A stretch of DNA of 64,000 nucleotides from DATAEG01 sp051001975 (GTDB lineage: Bacteria > Actinomycetota > Actinomycetes > Mycobacteriales > Jatrophihabitantaceae), in the NCBI GenBank assembly GCA_051001975.1, contig JBPCMU010000064.1, forward strand, positions 1 to 64,000, read 5' to 3'. Below the pieces are notes generated by a model. It was not told where the DNA came from. It was given only the letters and a program-made list of their open reading frames with translations, and made no database searches. This document shows, one piece after another, positions 55,056 through 63,345 of the stretch (positions are counted from its first letter, which is position 1; every line of letters starts with the position of its first letter). The translations under genes were made by a program, and so were the position numbers.

Positions 55056-56060
55056 CTACTCGCCGATGGGGGACGGCTCGCCGAGCGCGATCATCCCTTC
55101 GACCGCGCGCCGGGCTCGTTCGGCAATCGCCGGGTCGACTACCACCTCGTCGGTGCCCTCGCGCAGCGAGCGCAGTAGCTTGGCCGGCGTGATCATCTTC
55201 ATGTAGTGGCAGATCGCCCGCGGGTTGACCGGCTGGAAGTCGGTCCGGGGGTTGGCCTGCCGAAGCTGGTGGAGCATGCCGGTCTCGGTGGCCACCAGCA
55301 CCTTCTTGGCGGTGGTCCGCCGGGCTTCGGTGAGCATGCCGCCGGTGGAGAGGATGTGCGTGCGCTCCGCCGGGATGATGCCCTCGCCGGCCAGCCACAG
55401 CGCCGAGGTGGAGCATCCGCACTCGGGGTGCACGAACACGTCGGCCTCCGGATTGGCCGATACCTGATTGCGCAGCTCATCGCCGCTGATGCCGGCGTGC
55501 ACGTGGCACTCACCGAGCCAGATGTGCAGGTTCTCACGACCGGTTTCACGTTTCACGTGCGCGCCCAGGAACATGTCCGGACCGAACAGCACTTCACGGT
55601 CCGCGGGCAGCGAGTTGACCACCTCGACGGCGTTGGCCGAGGTGCAGCACACGTCGGTTTCTGCCTTTACCGCAGCCGTGGTGTTGACGTAGGACACCAC
55701 CAGGGCGCCGGGGTGCTCAGCCTTCCAGGCGCGCAGTTGATCGGCCGTCATGCTGTCGGCCAGCGAGCAGCCCGCCCGCGCATCCGGGATCAGAACGCGC
55801 TTGCCGGGGGCAAGGATCTTGGCCGTCTCCGCCATGAAGTGCACGCCGGCGAACACGATCTCCTCGGCATCGGTCTCTGCGGCGAGCCGCGACAGGCCGA
55901 GAGAGTCGCCGACATGATCGGCGACATCCTGGATCTCCGGAGCCTGGTAGTTGTGCGCCAGGATCACTGCGTTGCGCTGCAACGCGAGGTCACGTACTTC
56001 CGCCGCCCAATTCGCATCGAGCGTCGCGTCGAGCTGGAGATCGACCGTCGTTGCCGTCAC
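55056..56060 (-). CDS. nadA: Quinolinate synthase NadA
   Basis: A 334-residue [4Fe-4S] enzyme that makes quinolinate from iminoaspartate and dihydroxyacetone phosphate, the first special step of de novo NAD synthesis. The likely cluster Cys are C98 ('AGCSL'), C214 ('HPEC') and C284 ('AICHYMK'). Other marks are 'ILAHNYQAPEIQDVADHVGDSLGLSR' and 'VLIPDARAGCSLADSM'. The GTG start follows GAGGTGA. nadB and nadC are not next to it in the window, unlike in Mycobacterium. Confidence 0.95.
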   Translation of the reverse strand: MTATTVDLQLDATLDANWAAEVRDLALQRNAVILAHNYQAPEIQDVADHVGDSLGLSRLAAETDAEEIVFAGVHFMAETAKILAPGKRVLIPDARAGCSLADSMTADQLRAWKAEHPGALVVSYVNTTAAVKAETDVCCTSANAVEVVNSLPADREVLFGPDMFLGAHVKRETGRENLHIWLGECHVHAGISGDELRNQVSANPEADVFVHPECGCSTSALWLAGEGIIPAERTHILSTGGMLTEARRTTAKKVLVATETGMLHQLRQANPRTDFQPVNPRAICHYMKMITPAKLLRSLREGTDEVVVDPAIAERARRAVEGMIALGEPSPIGE

Positions 56061-56075
56061 TGCGTCACCTCACTG

Positions 56076-56098
56076 GTTTTCGCCTGTCAGGCAATAAC
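56076..56098. promoter_or_regulatory. Dyad in the nadA promoter, candidate NrtR operator
   Basis: GTTTTCGCCTG (56076-56086) and CAGGCAATAAC (56088-56098) form an inverted repeat around one base, with 9 of 11 positions matching. It lies 16 bp upstream of the nadA GTG. The nearby nrtR gene suggests the binding protein; this is an inference. Confidence 0.55.
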
Positions 56099-56159
56099 GT
56101 ACTCGCCCCATCGGGGGCCGTAGCCAGGGGAGTGATCAGCGTCCCAATGGATGCACTCG

Positions 56160-56831
56160 CTACTGCTTCACGAGCCCAGCGCGCCAGGCCCAGGCGATCA
56201 GCGCCGATCGGCCATCGAGATCGAGCTTGGACAGCACGTGGTTGAGGTGGGTCTTCACCGTCGCCTCGGAGAGCACCAGGCGGCGCGCCACCTGCTGGTT
56301 GGACAGCCCCTCGGCAACCAACCGGACCACGTCCACCTCACGCTTCGTCAGGCCGTCGGATACCTCCACACCGGCAACTTGCGCAGCCGTGCTCGGCGGC
56401 GGGCTCGGCGGCTCCCGGACCAGCTCGACCAACCGCTGCTGCACAGCCGGATCGAGCACGGTATGCCCTGCGGCCACGTCGCGAATGGCGGCAAGCAGGG
56501 TCTCGCTGGTGGCGTCCTTGGTGAGGTAACCCGCCGCACCCGCGCGTAGCGCCGGAAGCACGGCGTCGTCGTCGGCGAAGGTGGTCAGGATCAGTACCCG
56601 CACGGTGGGGAGTTGCTCGCTGAGGGCGGCGGTGGTCTGCGCCCCGTCCAGCACCGGCATCCGGAGATCCAGCAGCGCGACATCCGGGTGGGTGGACAGC
56701 GCCAGGTCGAGCGCTTCCTGGCCGTTGTCCGCCACGGCGACCACGTCGATGTCGCCGGCGGCGGACAGCAACATCACCAGGCCGTCACGCACCACCGCCT
56801 GGTCGTCTGCGACGAGCAGGGAAATGGTCAT
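56160..56831 (-). CDS. Response regulator, NarL/LuxR type
   Basis: A 223-residue protein. Receiver domain with D8-D9 ('VADDQ'), phospho-acceptor D55 ('LLDLRMP'), T/S ('LTTFADDD') and K ('LTKDAT'). The C-terminal LuxR helix-turn-helix is 'LTKREVDVVRLVAEGLSNQQVARRLVLSEATVKTHLNHVLSKLDLDGRSALIAWAWRAGLV'. It is coupled to the sensor kinase gene by a 4-bp overlap. Targets may include the adjacent ABC exporter, but nothing in the sequence proves it. Confidence 0.92.
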   Translation of the reverse strand: MTISLLVADDQAVVRDGLVMLLSAAGDIDVVAVADNGQEALDLALSTHPDVALLDLRMPVLDGAQTTAALSEQLPTVRVLILTTFADDDAVLPALRAGAAGYLTKDATSETLLAAIRDVAAGHTVLDPAVQQRLVELVREPPSPPPSTAAQVAGVEVSDGLTKREVDVVRLVAEGLSNQQVARRLVLSEATVKTHLNHVLSKLDLDGRSALIAWAWRAGLVKQ

Positions 56832-57940
56832 TCGCGGACGCCATCCGTTGCGGTCGCAGGGACCGTCACTATGACCTGCCACCCAGCGCCGTGCGAACCG
56901 GCCCGCATCGTCCCGCCGACCGCATCGATGCGCTCCCTCATCCCGTCTAGCCCATTGCCCGTCCCCTCGACGCCGAGCGGTGCGCGTCCGGTGGGAATAC
57001 CGTGGTCTGCGATCGTCACCCGCAGTGTTCTCGGCTGCCAAGCCAATTCGACGGTGACCGGCGAACCCGTGGCGTAGCGTGCCGCGTTGGTCAGCGATTC
57101 CTGAACGCAACGATAGACGGCGGACCCGGCTCGGGCACCGACTTCCTCAGGGGTGCCGGTGACGCTGACCGACGCGTCTCCGGGAAATCGCTCGACTAGT
57201 GCGGCCACCGACTCGATACCGCGGGTCGTGGGCTCCCGCAGCGCGCTCATCGCGGCCTTGGCCTCGCCGACGCCCTCGCGGGCGAGGTCGGCGGCGCGGT
57301 CGATGGGCACTGTCACGGCCGGACCGACACCCTCTCTGGCTGCCACCGAGCGGATCGCCTGGAGTTGCAACGACAAGCCGGACAGACTGTGCGCCAAGAC
57401 GTCGTGCAGGTCCCGGGCGATGCGGGTTCGCTCCTCGGCGGCTGCGGCCTGCGTGCGGGCATCGCGAGTGGCTTCCACCTCGGCCAGCAAGGCCACCGCG
57501 CGGTCCCGCTCCGCAGCCAGCTCGGCCCGCTCCACCGTCCGCTCGGCGAAGAACAACGTGCCCAACCCGGCCAGCAACCCGACCAGGCTGTCGGAGATGT
57601 ACCAGACGGTGCCGCCGAAGAGCAATGACAGCACGATGATGTTCGGCAGCCGGCGGCGCACGGGCACCGACATCGGGAGATGGCCGGCGGCAACCAGCAC
57701 CAGCACTTCGGCGAACCCCTGGGGGGTCGCGACCATCGCCGCCAGGCCGCAGAGTCCGGCGAACCAGGTCAACGATCCGGACAGCAGGCCGGGCGTGCGC
57801 GGGAGCAGCAGCAGCACCGCCTCACCGGTCACCATGAGCACCGCCGTGGTCACCTTGGCTGCCGTACCGTCCGCTTGTTGGACGGACAGCAGGATGAACA
57901 GCAGCATCGCTGCCGGTCCGGCCCGTGCACGGAGTCTCAC
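56828..57940 (-). CDS. Sensor histidine kinase, NarL-type (HisKA_3)
   Basis: A 370-residue kinase. The N-terminal ~140 residues hold about five or six membrane helices with short loops, so it probably senses within the membrane. Then a coiled coil, the HisKA_3 box 'AAAEERTRIARDLHDVLAHSLSGLSLQLQAI' (phospho-His in RDLHDVLAHS), and a C-terminal ATPase with 'VQESLTNAARYATGSPV' (N box) and 'GTGNGLDGMRERIDAVGGT' (G box). GTG start. The pattern matches DesK/LiaS-like kinases. Confidence 0.9.
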   Translation of the reverse strand: MRLRARAGPAAMLLFILLSVQQADGTAAKVTTAVLMVTGEAVLLLLPRTPGLLSGSLTWFAGLCGLAAMVATPQGFAEVLVLVAAGHLPMSVPVRRRLPNIIVLSLLFGGTVWYISDSLVGLLAGLGTLFFAERTVERAELAAERDRAVALLAEVEATRDARTQAAAAEERTRIARDLHDVLAHSLSGLSLQLQAIRSVAAREGVGPAVTVPIDRAADLAREGVGEAKAAMSALREPTTRGIESVAALVERFPGDASVSVTGTPEEVGARAGSAVYRCVQESLTNAARYATGSPVTVELAWQPRTLRVTIADHGIPTGRAPLGVEGTGNGLDGMRERIDAVGGTMRAGSHGAGWQVIVTVPATATDGVRE

Positions 57941-58090
57941 AGTCAGATCATGCCTGTCGCCCGCGTCGGGACGCGCAACCGGCGGCGTTCACCATGGGTG
58001 GAATCCGAACTAATCGATCGGCACCGGCGTTAGCATCGGCGCAATCACCATTCCCCGCGACAACCCCCAGGCGATGATGCAGGTCTTTCC

Positions 58091-59839
58091 ATGTTGATGA
58101 CGCTGTGCCGGCGATATCTCGCTCCGTATCGGCGGGCGATCACTGCGCTGGTCGTACTGCAGCTGATTGCCACCATCGCCTCGCTCTATCTGCCCCGGCT
58201 CAATGCGGACATCATCGATCAGGGCATCGCGAGGGGCGACTCCGGCTACATAATCAGAACCGGCTCGATGATGTTGGCGATCACCGTCGTGCAGATCGGC
58301 TGCTCGATCGCTGCGGTCTACTTCGGTGCCCGCGCCGCGATGGGCCTCGGCCGCGACCTGCGGGCCGGTGTGTTCCGTCGGGTGGGCGAGTTCTCCGAGC
58401 GTGAGGTTGCCCACTTCGGCGCGCCATCGCTGATCACCCGATCGACGAACGATGTGCTGCAGGTGCAGACGGTCGTCATGTTGGCGGCCACCCTCGCGGT
58501 AAGCGCGCCGATCATGTGCTTCGGCGGCATCGTGATGGCGCTGCGCGAGGATCTCGACCTGTCGGTATTGCTACTGGTGAGCGTGCCGGTGCTGGTGATC
58601 GCCGTCGGTCTCATCGTGACCCGGATGGTGCCGCAGTTCCGGTCCATGCAGAAAAAGGTTGACGTGGTGAACCGGGTGCTGCGCGAGCAGATCACCGGTA
58701 TCCGGGTGGTTAGGGCCTTCGTCCGTGAGCCCTACGAGAGCGCGCGGTTCGAGGGGGCGAACGCGCAGCTCACCGATACTGCGCTGCGGGCCGGCCGGCT
58801 GATGGCCCTCATGTTCCCGACGGTGATGCTCGTGATGAACGGATCGAGCGCCGCAGTGCTGTGGTTCGGTGGGCACCGGGTGGATTCCGGGCAGTTGCAG
58901 ATCGGCGCACTGACCGCGTTCCTCAACTACCTCGTACAGATCCTGATGTCGGTCATGATGGCGACGTTCATGGCTGTGCAGATCCCGCGCGCCGCAGTGT
59001 CGGCCGAACGGATCAGCGAAGTACTGGACACCGAGCCTTCGGTCGAGCTGCCGAAGGAACCGGTGACGGTGGTCGCCTTGCGCGGCGACTTGGAACTGGA
59101 GCACGTCGAGTTCCGATACCCGGGCGCGGCCGATCCGGTGCTGCGGGACATCTCCATCCACGCCCGGCCCGGCCAGACGACCGCGATCGTCGGCAGTACC
59201 GGCGCCGGCAAGACGACCCTGCTGTCGTTGATCCCGCGCTTGTTCGACGCCACCGGAGGATCGGTCAAGGTCGACGGCATCGACGTCCGGGACCTGGACG
59301 CCGAGCTGCTCTGGAGCCGGATCGGGCTTGTGCCGCAGCGGCCATATCTCTTCAGCGGCACCGTGGCCTCGAACTTGCGTTACGGCAACCCGGACGCCAC
59401 CGACGCCGAGCTCTGGCGTGCCTTGGAGGTCGCTCAGGCGAGCGACTTCGTGGCGGCGATGTCGGAGGGCATCGACAGCCCGATCGCGCAGGGCGGCACC
59501 AATGTCTCGGGCGGTCAGCGGCAGCGCATCGCTATTGCACGAGCACTGGTGCGCCGCCCGGAGATCTACCTGTTCGACGATTCGTTCTCCGCGCTGGACC
59601 TGACCACCGACGCGCGGCTGCGCGCCGCACTCCGGCCGCACACCCGGGAGGCAACCGTTCTGATCGTCGCGCAGCGGGTGTCGACCATCCTGGATGCCGA
59701 CGAGATCGTCGTACTCGAGGACGGCGCGATCGTCGGGCGCGGCCGGCACGAGGAGCTGCAGCAGACCTGCCCGACCTATGCGGAGATCGTCGAATCGCAG
59801 CTCTCCGCTGACGACGCGCGGCAGGGGGTGTCGTCATGA
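58091..59839 (+). CDS. ABC exporter half-transporter with degenerate site (subunit 1)
   Basis: A 582-residue protein: six membrane helices (~15-300) and an ATPase domain. Walker A is 'GSTGAGKTTLL', signature 'NVSGGQRQRIAIARALV', but Walker B reads 'IYLFDDSFSALDL', with Asp at the catalytic Glu position. This is the non-catalytic subunit of heterodimeric exporters such as BmrCD and TM287/288. The next gene overlaps by 4 bp and supplies the canonical site. It lies divergently beside the two-component genes, which may control it. The substrate is unknown. Confidence 0.92.
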   Translation: MLMTLCRRYLAPYRRAITALVVLQLIATIASLYLPRLNADIIDQGIARGDSGYIIRTGSMMLAITVVQIGCSIAAVYFGARAAMGLGRDLRAGVFRRVGEFSEREVAHFGAPSLITRSTNDVLQVQTVVMLAATLAVSAPIMCFGGIVMALREDLDLSVLLLVSVPVLVIAVGLIVTRMVPQFRSMQKKVDVVNRVLREQITGIRVVRAFVREPYESARFEGANAQLTDTALRAGRLMALMFPTVMLVMNGSSAAVLWFGGHRVDSGQLQIGALTAFLNYLVQILMSVMMATFMAVQIPRAAVSAERISEVLDTEPSVELPKEPVTVVALRGDLELEHVEFRYPGAADPVLRDISIHARPGQTTAIVGSTGAGKTTLLSLIPRLFDATGGSVKVDGIDVRDLDAELLWSRIGLVPQRPYLFSGTVASNLRYGNPDATDAELWRALEVAQASDFVAAMSEGIDSPIAQGGTNVSGGQRQRIAIARALVRRPEIYLFDDSFSALDLTTDARLRAALRPHTREATVLIVAQRVSTILDADEIVVLEDGAIVGRGRHEELQQTCPTYAEIVESQLSADDARQGVSS

Positions 59840-61887
59840 CCGATTCGACGGACGATAGAGAGAACGGCGCGATGCCCTCGGCTGAAGATCACAACGAGAC
59901 AGCGCGCAAGATGCAGCAGGCCCGGCCGCAGGGCGGTGGGCCGTTCCGGCCGATCGGCATGCCGGTCGAGAAGTCGCTCAACTTCGGTCCGTCGGCGATG
60001 CGGCTGCTGGCCCGGATGTCCCCGGAACGGGCCATGGCGCTGGCTGTCGTCGCTCTCGGCACCGCGAGCGTCGCGATGTCCGTGCTCGGGCCCAAGATCT
60101 TCGGTCGGGCGACGGACATCATCTTCCGCGGCATCATCGGCAAGGGGCTCCCGCCGACGGTGAGTCGAGCGGAGGCGATCGCCGAGTCCCGCGCTCGCGG
60201 TGACGGCCGGTTCGCCGACCTGCTCGCCGGCATGAAGGTGATCCCAGGACAAGGGATTGATTTCACCGCACTCGGCCGCGTCCTCATGTTGGCCGTCGGG
60301 CTGTTCCTGCTGGCATCGGTGTTCGGCTACGCACAGGGTTACGTGCTCAACGGCGTCGTGCAGCGCACCGTCTTCCGACTTCGCGCAGACGTCGAGGCCA
60401 AGCTGAACCGACTGCCGTTGGCGTACTTCGACCGGCAGCCGCGCGGTGAGATATTGAGCCGGGTTACCAACGACATCGACAACATCAGCCAGAGCCTGCA
60501 GCAGTCGATGAGCCAGCTGCTCGTCTCGTTGCTCACCGTCGTCGGCGTGGTCATCATGATGTTCCTGATCTCGCCGCTGCTCGCCCTGATCGCGCTGATC
60601 GCCATCCCGATCTCGATCCTGGTCACCCGCACGATCGCCCGACGCTCGCAGCCGAAGTTCGTCGCGCAGTGGCGACACACCGGCGAGCTGAACGGCCAGG
60701 TGGAAGAGGCCTACACGGGGCACGCGCTGGTCAAGGTGTTCGGCCGGCAACGCGAGGTCACCCAGAGCTTCGCCAGCAAGAACGAGGAGCTGTACCAGGC
60801 GTCGTTCGGTGCGCAGTTCGTCAGCGGCATCATCATGCCGGCGATGATGTTCATCGGGAACCTGACGTATGTCTTCATCGCGGTGATCGGCGGCCTGCGG
60901 GTGGCGTCCGGATCGATGTCGCTCGGTGACGTGCAGGCATTCATCCAGTACTCGCGACAGTTCACCCAACCGCTGACCCAGATCGCATCGTTGGCCAACC
61001 TGCTGCAGTCCGGCGTCGCATCCGCGGAGCGCGTCTTCCAGCTTCTCGACGAGGACGAGCAGATCCCGGACCCGGTCGGCGCGGCACCGGTTGCCGCACC
61101 GCGCGGTCAGGTGGAATTCGAGCACGTCTCGTTCAGCTACGACCCCCAGCAGCCGTTGATCGAGGATCTTTCGTTGGTCGCGTCGCCAGGGCAGACCGTG
61201 GCGATCGTCGGGCCCACCGGCGCCGGCAAGACAACGCTGGTCAACCTGGTGATGCGCTTCTACGAACTGGACGCGGGCCGCATCACGCTGGACGGTCGAG
61301 ACATCGCCGCGATGACGCGAGCCGACCTGCGCTCGAAGATCGGCATGGTGCTGCAGGACACCTGGCTGTTCAACGGCACGATCCGGGAGAACATCGCCTA
61401 CGGCCGGCCGGACGCCACCGAGAGGGAGATTCACCAGGCAGCAGAGGCGACCTACGTCGACCGCTTCGTCAAGTCGCTGCCGGACGGGTACGACACGGTG
61501 ATCGACGAGGAGGCCAGCAACATCAGCGCGGGGGAGAAGCAGCTCGTCACAATCGCCCGCGCCTTCCTGGCCAACCCGTCACTGCTCATCCTGGACGAGG
61601 CCACCTCCTCGGTGGACACCCGTACCGAGGTGCTCGTGCAGCACGCGATGGCCGCACTGCGGTCGGACCGGACCAGCTTCGTCATCGCACACCGGCTCTC
61701 CACGATCCGTGACGCGCACCTCATCCTGGTGATGCGCGACGGGTCGATCGTGGAAAAGGGCACGCACGAGCAACTGTTGGAGCGGGGCGGCGCGTACTTC
61801 GAGCTCTACAACGCGCAGTTCGCCGCTCCGGATGTCGATCTGGAGGCCGAGGACGCCGTGCCGGCCGGGGCTCCCGCGGGCCACTGA
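59836..61887 (+). CDS. ABC exporter half-transporter, catalytic subunit (subunit 2)
   Basis: A 683-residue protein. A hydrophilic N-terminal extension of ~60 residues and an inserted soluble loop (~100-145) make it longer than subunit 1. The ATPase has Walker A 'GPTGAGKTTLV', signature 'NISAGEKQLVTIARAFL' (S-A-G-E-K instead of S-G-G-Q), Walker B 'LLILDEATSSVDTR' with the catalytic Glu, and 'FVIAHRLSTI'. ISAGE is usual for this subunit type. It should form an asymmetric heterodimer with subunit 1. Confidence 0.92.
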   Translation: MTDSTDDRENGAMPSAEDHNETARKMQQARPQGGGPFRPIGMPVEKSLNFGPSAMRLLARMSPERAMALAVVALGTASVAMSVLGPKIFGRATDIIFRGIIGKGLPPTVSRAEAIAESRARGDGRFADLLAGMKVIPGQGIDFTALGRVLMLAVGLFLLASVFGYAQGYVLNGVVQRTVFRLRADVEAKLNRLPLAYFDRQPRGEILSRVTNDIDNISQSLQQSMSQLLVSLLTVVGVVIMMFLISPLLALIALIAIPISILVTRTIARRSQPKFVAQWRHTGELNGQVEEAYTGHALVKVFGRQREVTQSFASKNEELYQASFGAQFVSGIIMPAMMFIGNLTYVFIAVIGGLRVASGSMSLGDVQAFIQYSRQFTQPLTQIASLANLLQSGVASAERVFQLLDEDEQIPDPVGAAPVAAPRGQVEFEHVSFSYDPQQPLIEDLSLVASPGQTVAIVGPTGAGKTTLVNLVMRFYELDAGRITLDGRDIAAMTRADLRSKIGMVLQDTWLFNGTIRENIAYGRPDATEREIHQAAEATYVDRFVKSLPDGYDTVIDEEASNISAGEKQLVTIARAFLANPSLLILDEATSSVDTRTEVLVQHAMAALRSDRTSFVIAHRLSTIRDAHLILVMRDGSIVEKGTHEQLLERGGAYFELYNAQFAAPDVDLEAEDAVPAGAPAGH

Positions 61888-62026
61888 CACACAACCGGAC
61901 GGGACTGGGTAAGCCGCGTAGGCTGAATGTCGTCCCGGTTCACGTCGCGTATCGGTTGCAGTGCACCGATACCGGGCCGAGAGAAACGTTTGCGCGCCGG
62001 CCGCCCCGGCGCAGTCAGGTCGCCCG

Positions 62027-62209
62027 ATGGTCAGTGCGCCGTCCGAATCCGTCTCCGCCACAGTCGCCCAGCCGCAGGCCGCCGAGTCACCGGGTCGCTG
62101 TGGCGTCTGCCCGCACGAATTGGCCAACCACGATCCGATCGCGGCGCGCTACTGCCGCGCGACGCAGGCGGGCGTGCTCACCCGCAAGTGCATGTGCTCG
62201 GCAGCCTGA
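62027..62209 (+). CDS. Small Cys/His-rich protein
   Basis: A 60-residue protein. After ~27 variable residues it has the ordered set C-x2-C-P-H-x4-H-D, then R-Y-C-x-A-T and a final C-x-C ('CGVCPHELANHDPIAARYCRATQAGV...CMC'). Similar short proteins occur in other actinomycetes; the pattern suggests a zinc-binding mini-domain. No function is known to me. ATG 62027 is used since the conserved part follows; a -10-like TAGGCT lies at 61919-61924, so a leader of ~95 nt is possible. Confidence 0.6.
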   Translation: MVSAPSESVSATVAQPQAAESPGRCGVCPHELANHDPIAARYCRATQAGVLTRKCMCSAA

Positions 62210-62570
62210 CGCAGGTCACTACGTGGCGACGACCGTGCAGCGCAGGCGCGTGCAGATGCTGCTGAATGCGCTCACTGCGCCGGCCTTCAGCTGGAAAAGC
62301 GTCATCACGCGTCCCGAGAGCGAAGTATCGGTACATCTGCAGACACGCAGCCGACCCCGTCGCGGTTCGGTTTGTGCGAGTGGGCGAAGGCTGACGGCGT
62401 CACTAGCGCCCGCGTCGAGCTGCATGTGACATCGCCGGCGGAAGCTCGCGATCTGTCACCCCAAGCGCAACTCGACGGTTGCATCTGGTCCAGGGATGTG
62501 CAATCCTAAGGTTGCACGTGGTCATTCGGCTCTCACGTAGCCATCCGTCGAGTTCGAGAGGGAGAGCGCC
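62210..62570. other. Gap with operator of the SRPBCC-ArsR pair
   Basis: No gene is supported in these 360 bp. Near the right end GTGCAA (62498-62503) and TTGCAC (62512-62517) form a perfect 6-bp inverted repeat around 8 bp, and a third half-site TTGCAT lies at 62479-62484. TAAGGT (62507-62512), a likely -10 box, is inside the repeat. This is a plausible autoregulatory ArsR site. Confidence 0.5.
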
Positions 62571-63014
62571 ATGCAGGACACCATCGAACGATCCATCGTG
62601 ATCGACGCCCCACTGGACAGGGTCTGGGATCTGGTCACCGAGCCGGGCTGGTGGGCACCGAGCGATCGGCCGCAAGAATCGGATCGCACTACTGGTGCTG
62701 TCACCGTGCGGGAGAGCGAGAAGTGGGGACGGTTCCCGGTCGCGGTCGTTCGCATCGATCCGCAGACCTACGCGGCGTTTCGTTGGGCGAGCACGTTCCC
62801 GGGCGCTGACCTGGCTGAGGGCCGCACCACTCTGGTCGAATTCCACGTCGAGCCGGCCGACGACTCGGTACTGGTGCGCGTCGTCGAGTCCGGATTTGCC
62901 ACCCTCGACGCCCCGGACGAGGTTCGCCGGGCCGGCGTCGAATCGAACAGCGGCGGATGGGACGAGGAGTTGGCATCGCTGCAGCGCCGCGCTGAGGAGC
63001 AACGGTCTGAATGA
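62571..63014 (+). CDS. SRPBCC (AHSA1-like) family protein
   Basis: A 147-residue helix-grip fold protein: 'IERSIVIDAPLDRVWDLVTEPGWWAP' at the start and 'TTLVEFHVEPADDSVLVRVVESGF', with the C-terminal helix 'WDEELASLQRRAEE'. Members bind hydrophobic ligands or act as Aha1-like stress proteins. GAGGGAGAG precedes the ATG. It overlaps the ArsR gene by ATGA, a common pairing in actinomycetes in which the regulator controls both. Confidence 0.88.
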   Translation: MQDTIERSIVIDAPLDRVWDLVTEPGWWAPSDRPQESDRTTGAVTVRESEKWGRFPVAVVRIDPQTYAAFRWASTFPGADLAEGRTTLVEFHVEPADDSVLVRVVESGFATLDAPDEVRRAGVESNSGGWDEELASLQRRAEEQRSE

Positions 63015-63331
63015 GTACGGCGACGATCGACCGGGTGCTGGTCGCATTGGCCGACCCGACCCGGCGCGCAGTCCTGGACGATCTGGGTCGGCGCCGGTCA
63101 TCCAGCGCGACCGAACTCGCCGAACGGTTGCCGGTCTCACGCCAGGCTGTGCTCAAGCACCTCGGCGTGCTGCGCGATGCCCGGTTGGTGAGCAGCGCGA
63201 AGTCCGGCCGGGAGGTGCTGTTTGAGGTGCGCACCGAGCAACTGGTCCAGACGGCCGCCTGGATGACTTCCCTGGCAGCTGCGTGGGACGACCGGCTCGG
63301 CGATCTGAAGCGTCGCGCCGAGGCCCTATGA
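63011..63331 (+). CDS. ArsR-family regulator
   Basis: A 106-residue winged-helix protein: 'LVALADPTRRAVLDDLGRRRSSSATELAERLPVSRQAVLKHLGVLRDARLVSSAKSGREVLFEVR'. There are no Cys residues, so it is not a classical metal sensor. It is coupled to the SRPBCC gene and probably binds the repeat at 62479-62517. The small size is normal for this group. Confidence 0.92.
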   Translation: MSTATIDRVLVALADPTRRAVLDDLGRRRSSSATELAERLPVSRQAVLKHLGVLRDARLVSSAKSGREVLFEVRTEQLVQTAAWMTSLAAAWDDRLGDLKRRAEAL

Positions 63332-63345
63332 ACGCGCGGAGCAGC

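Noticed and set aside
59776..61434. 552-codon minus-strand frame opposite the ABC exporter
   Set aside because: Low-complexity His/Arg/Asp-rich translation, no homology features, fully antisense to a clear gene.
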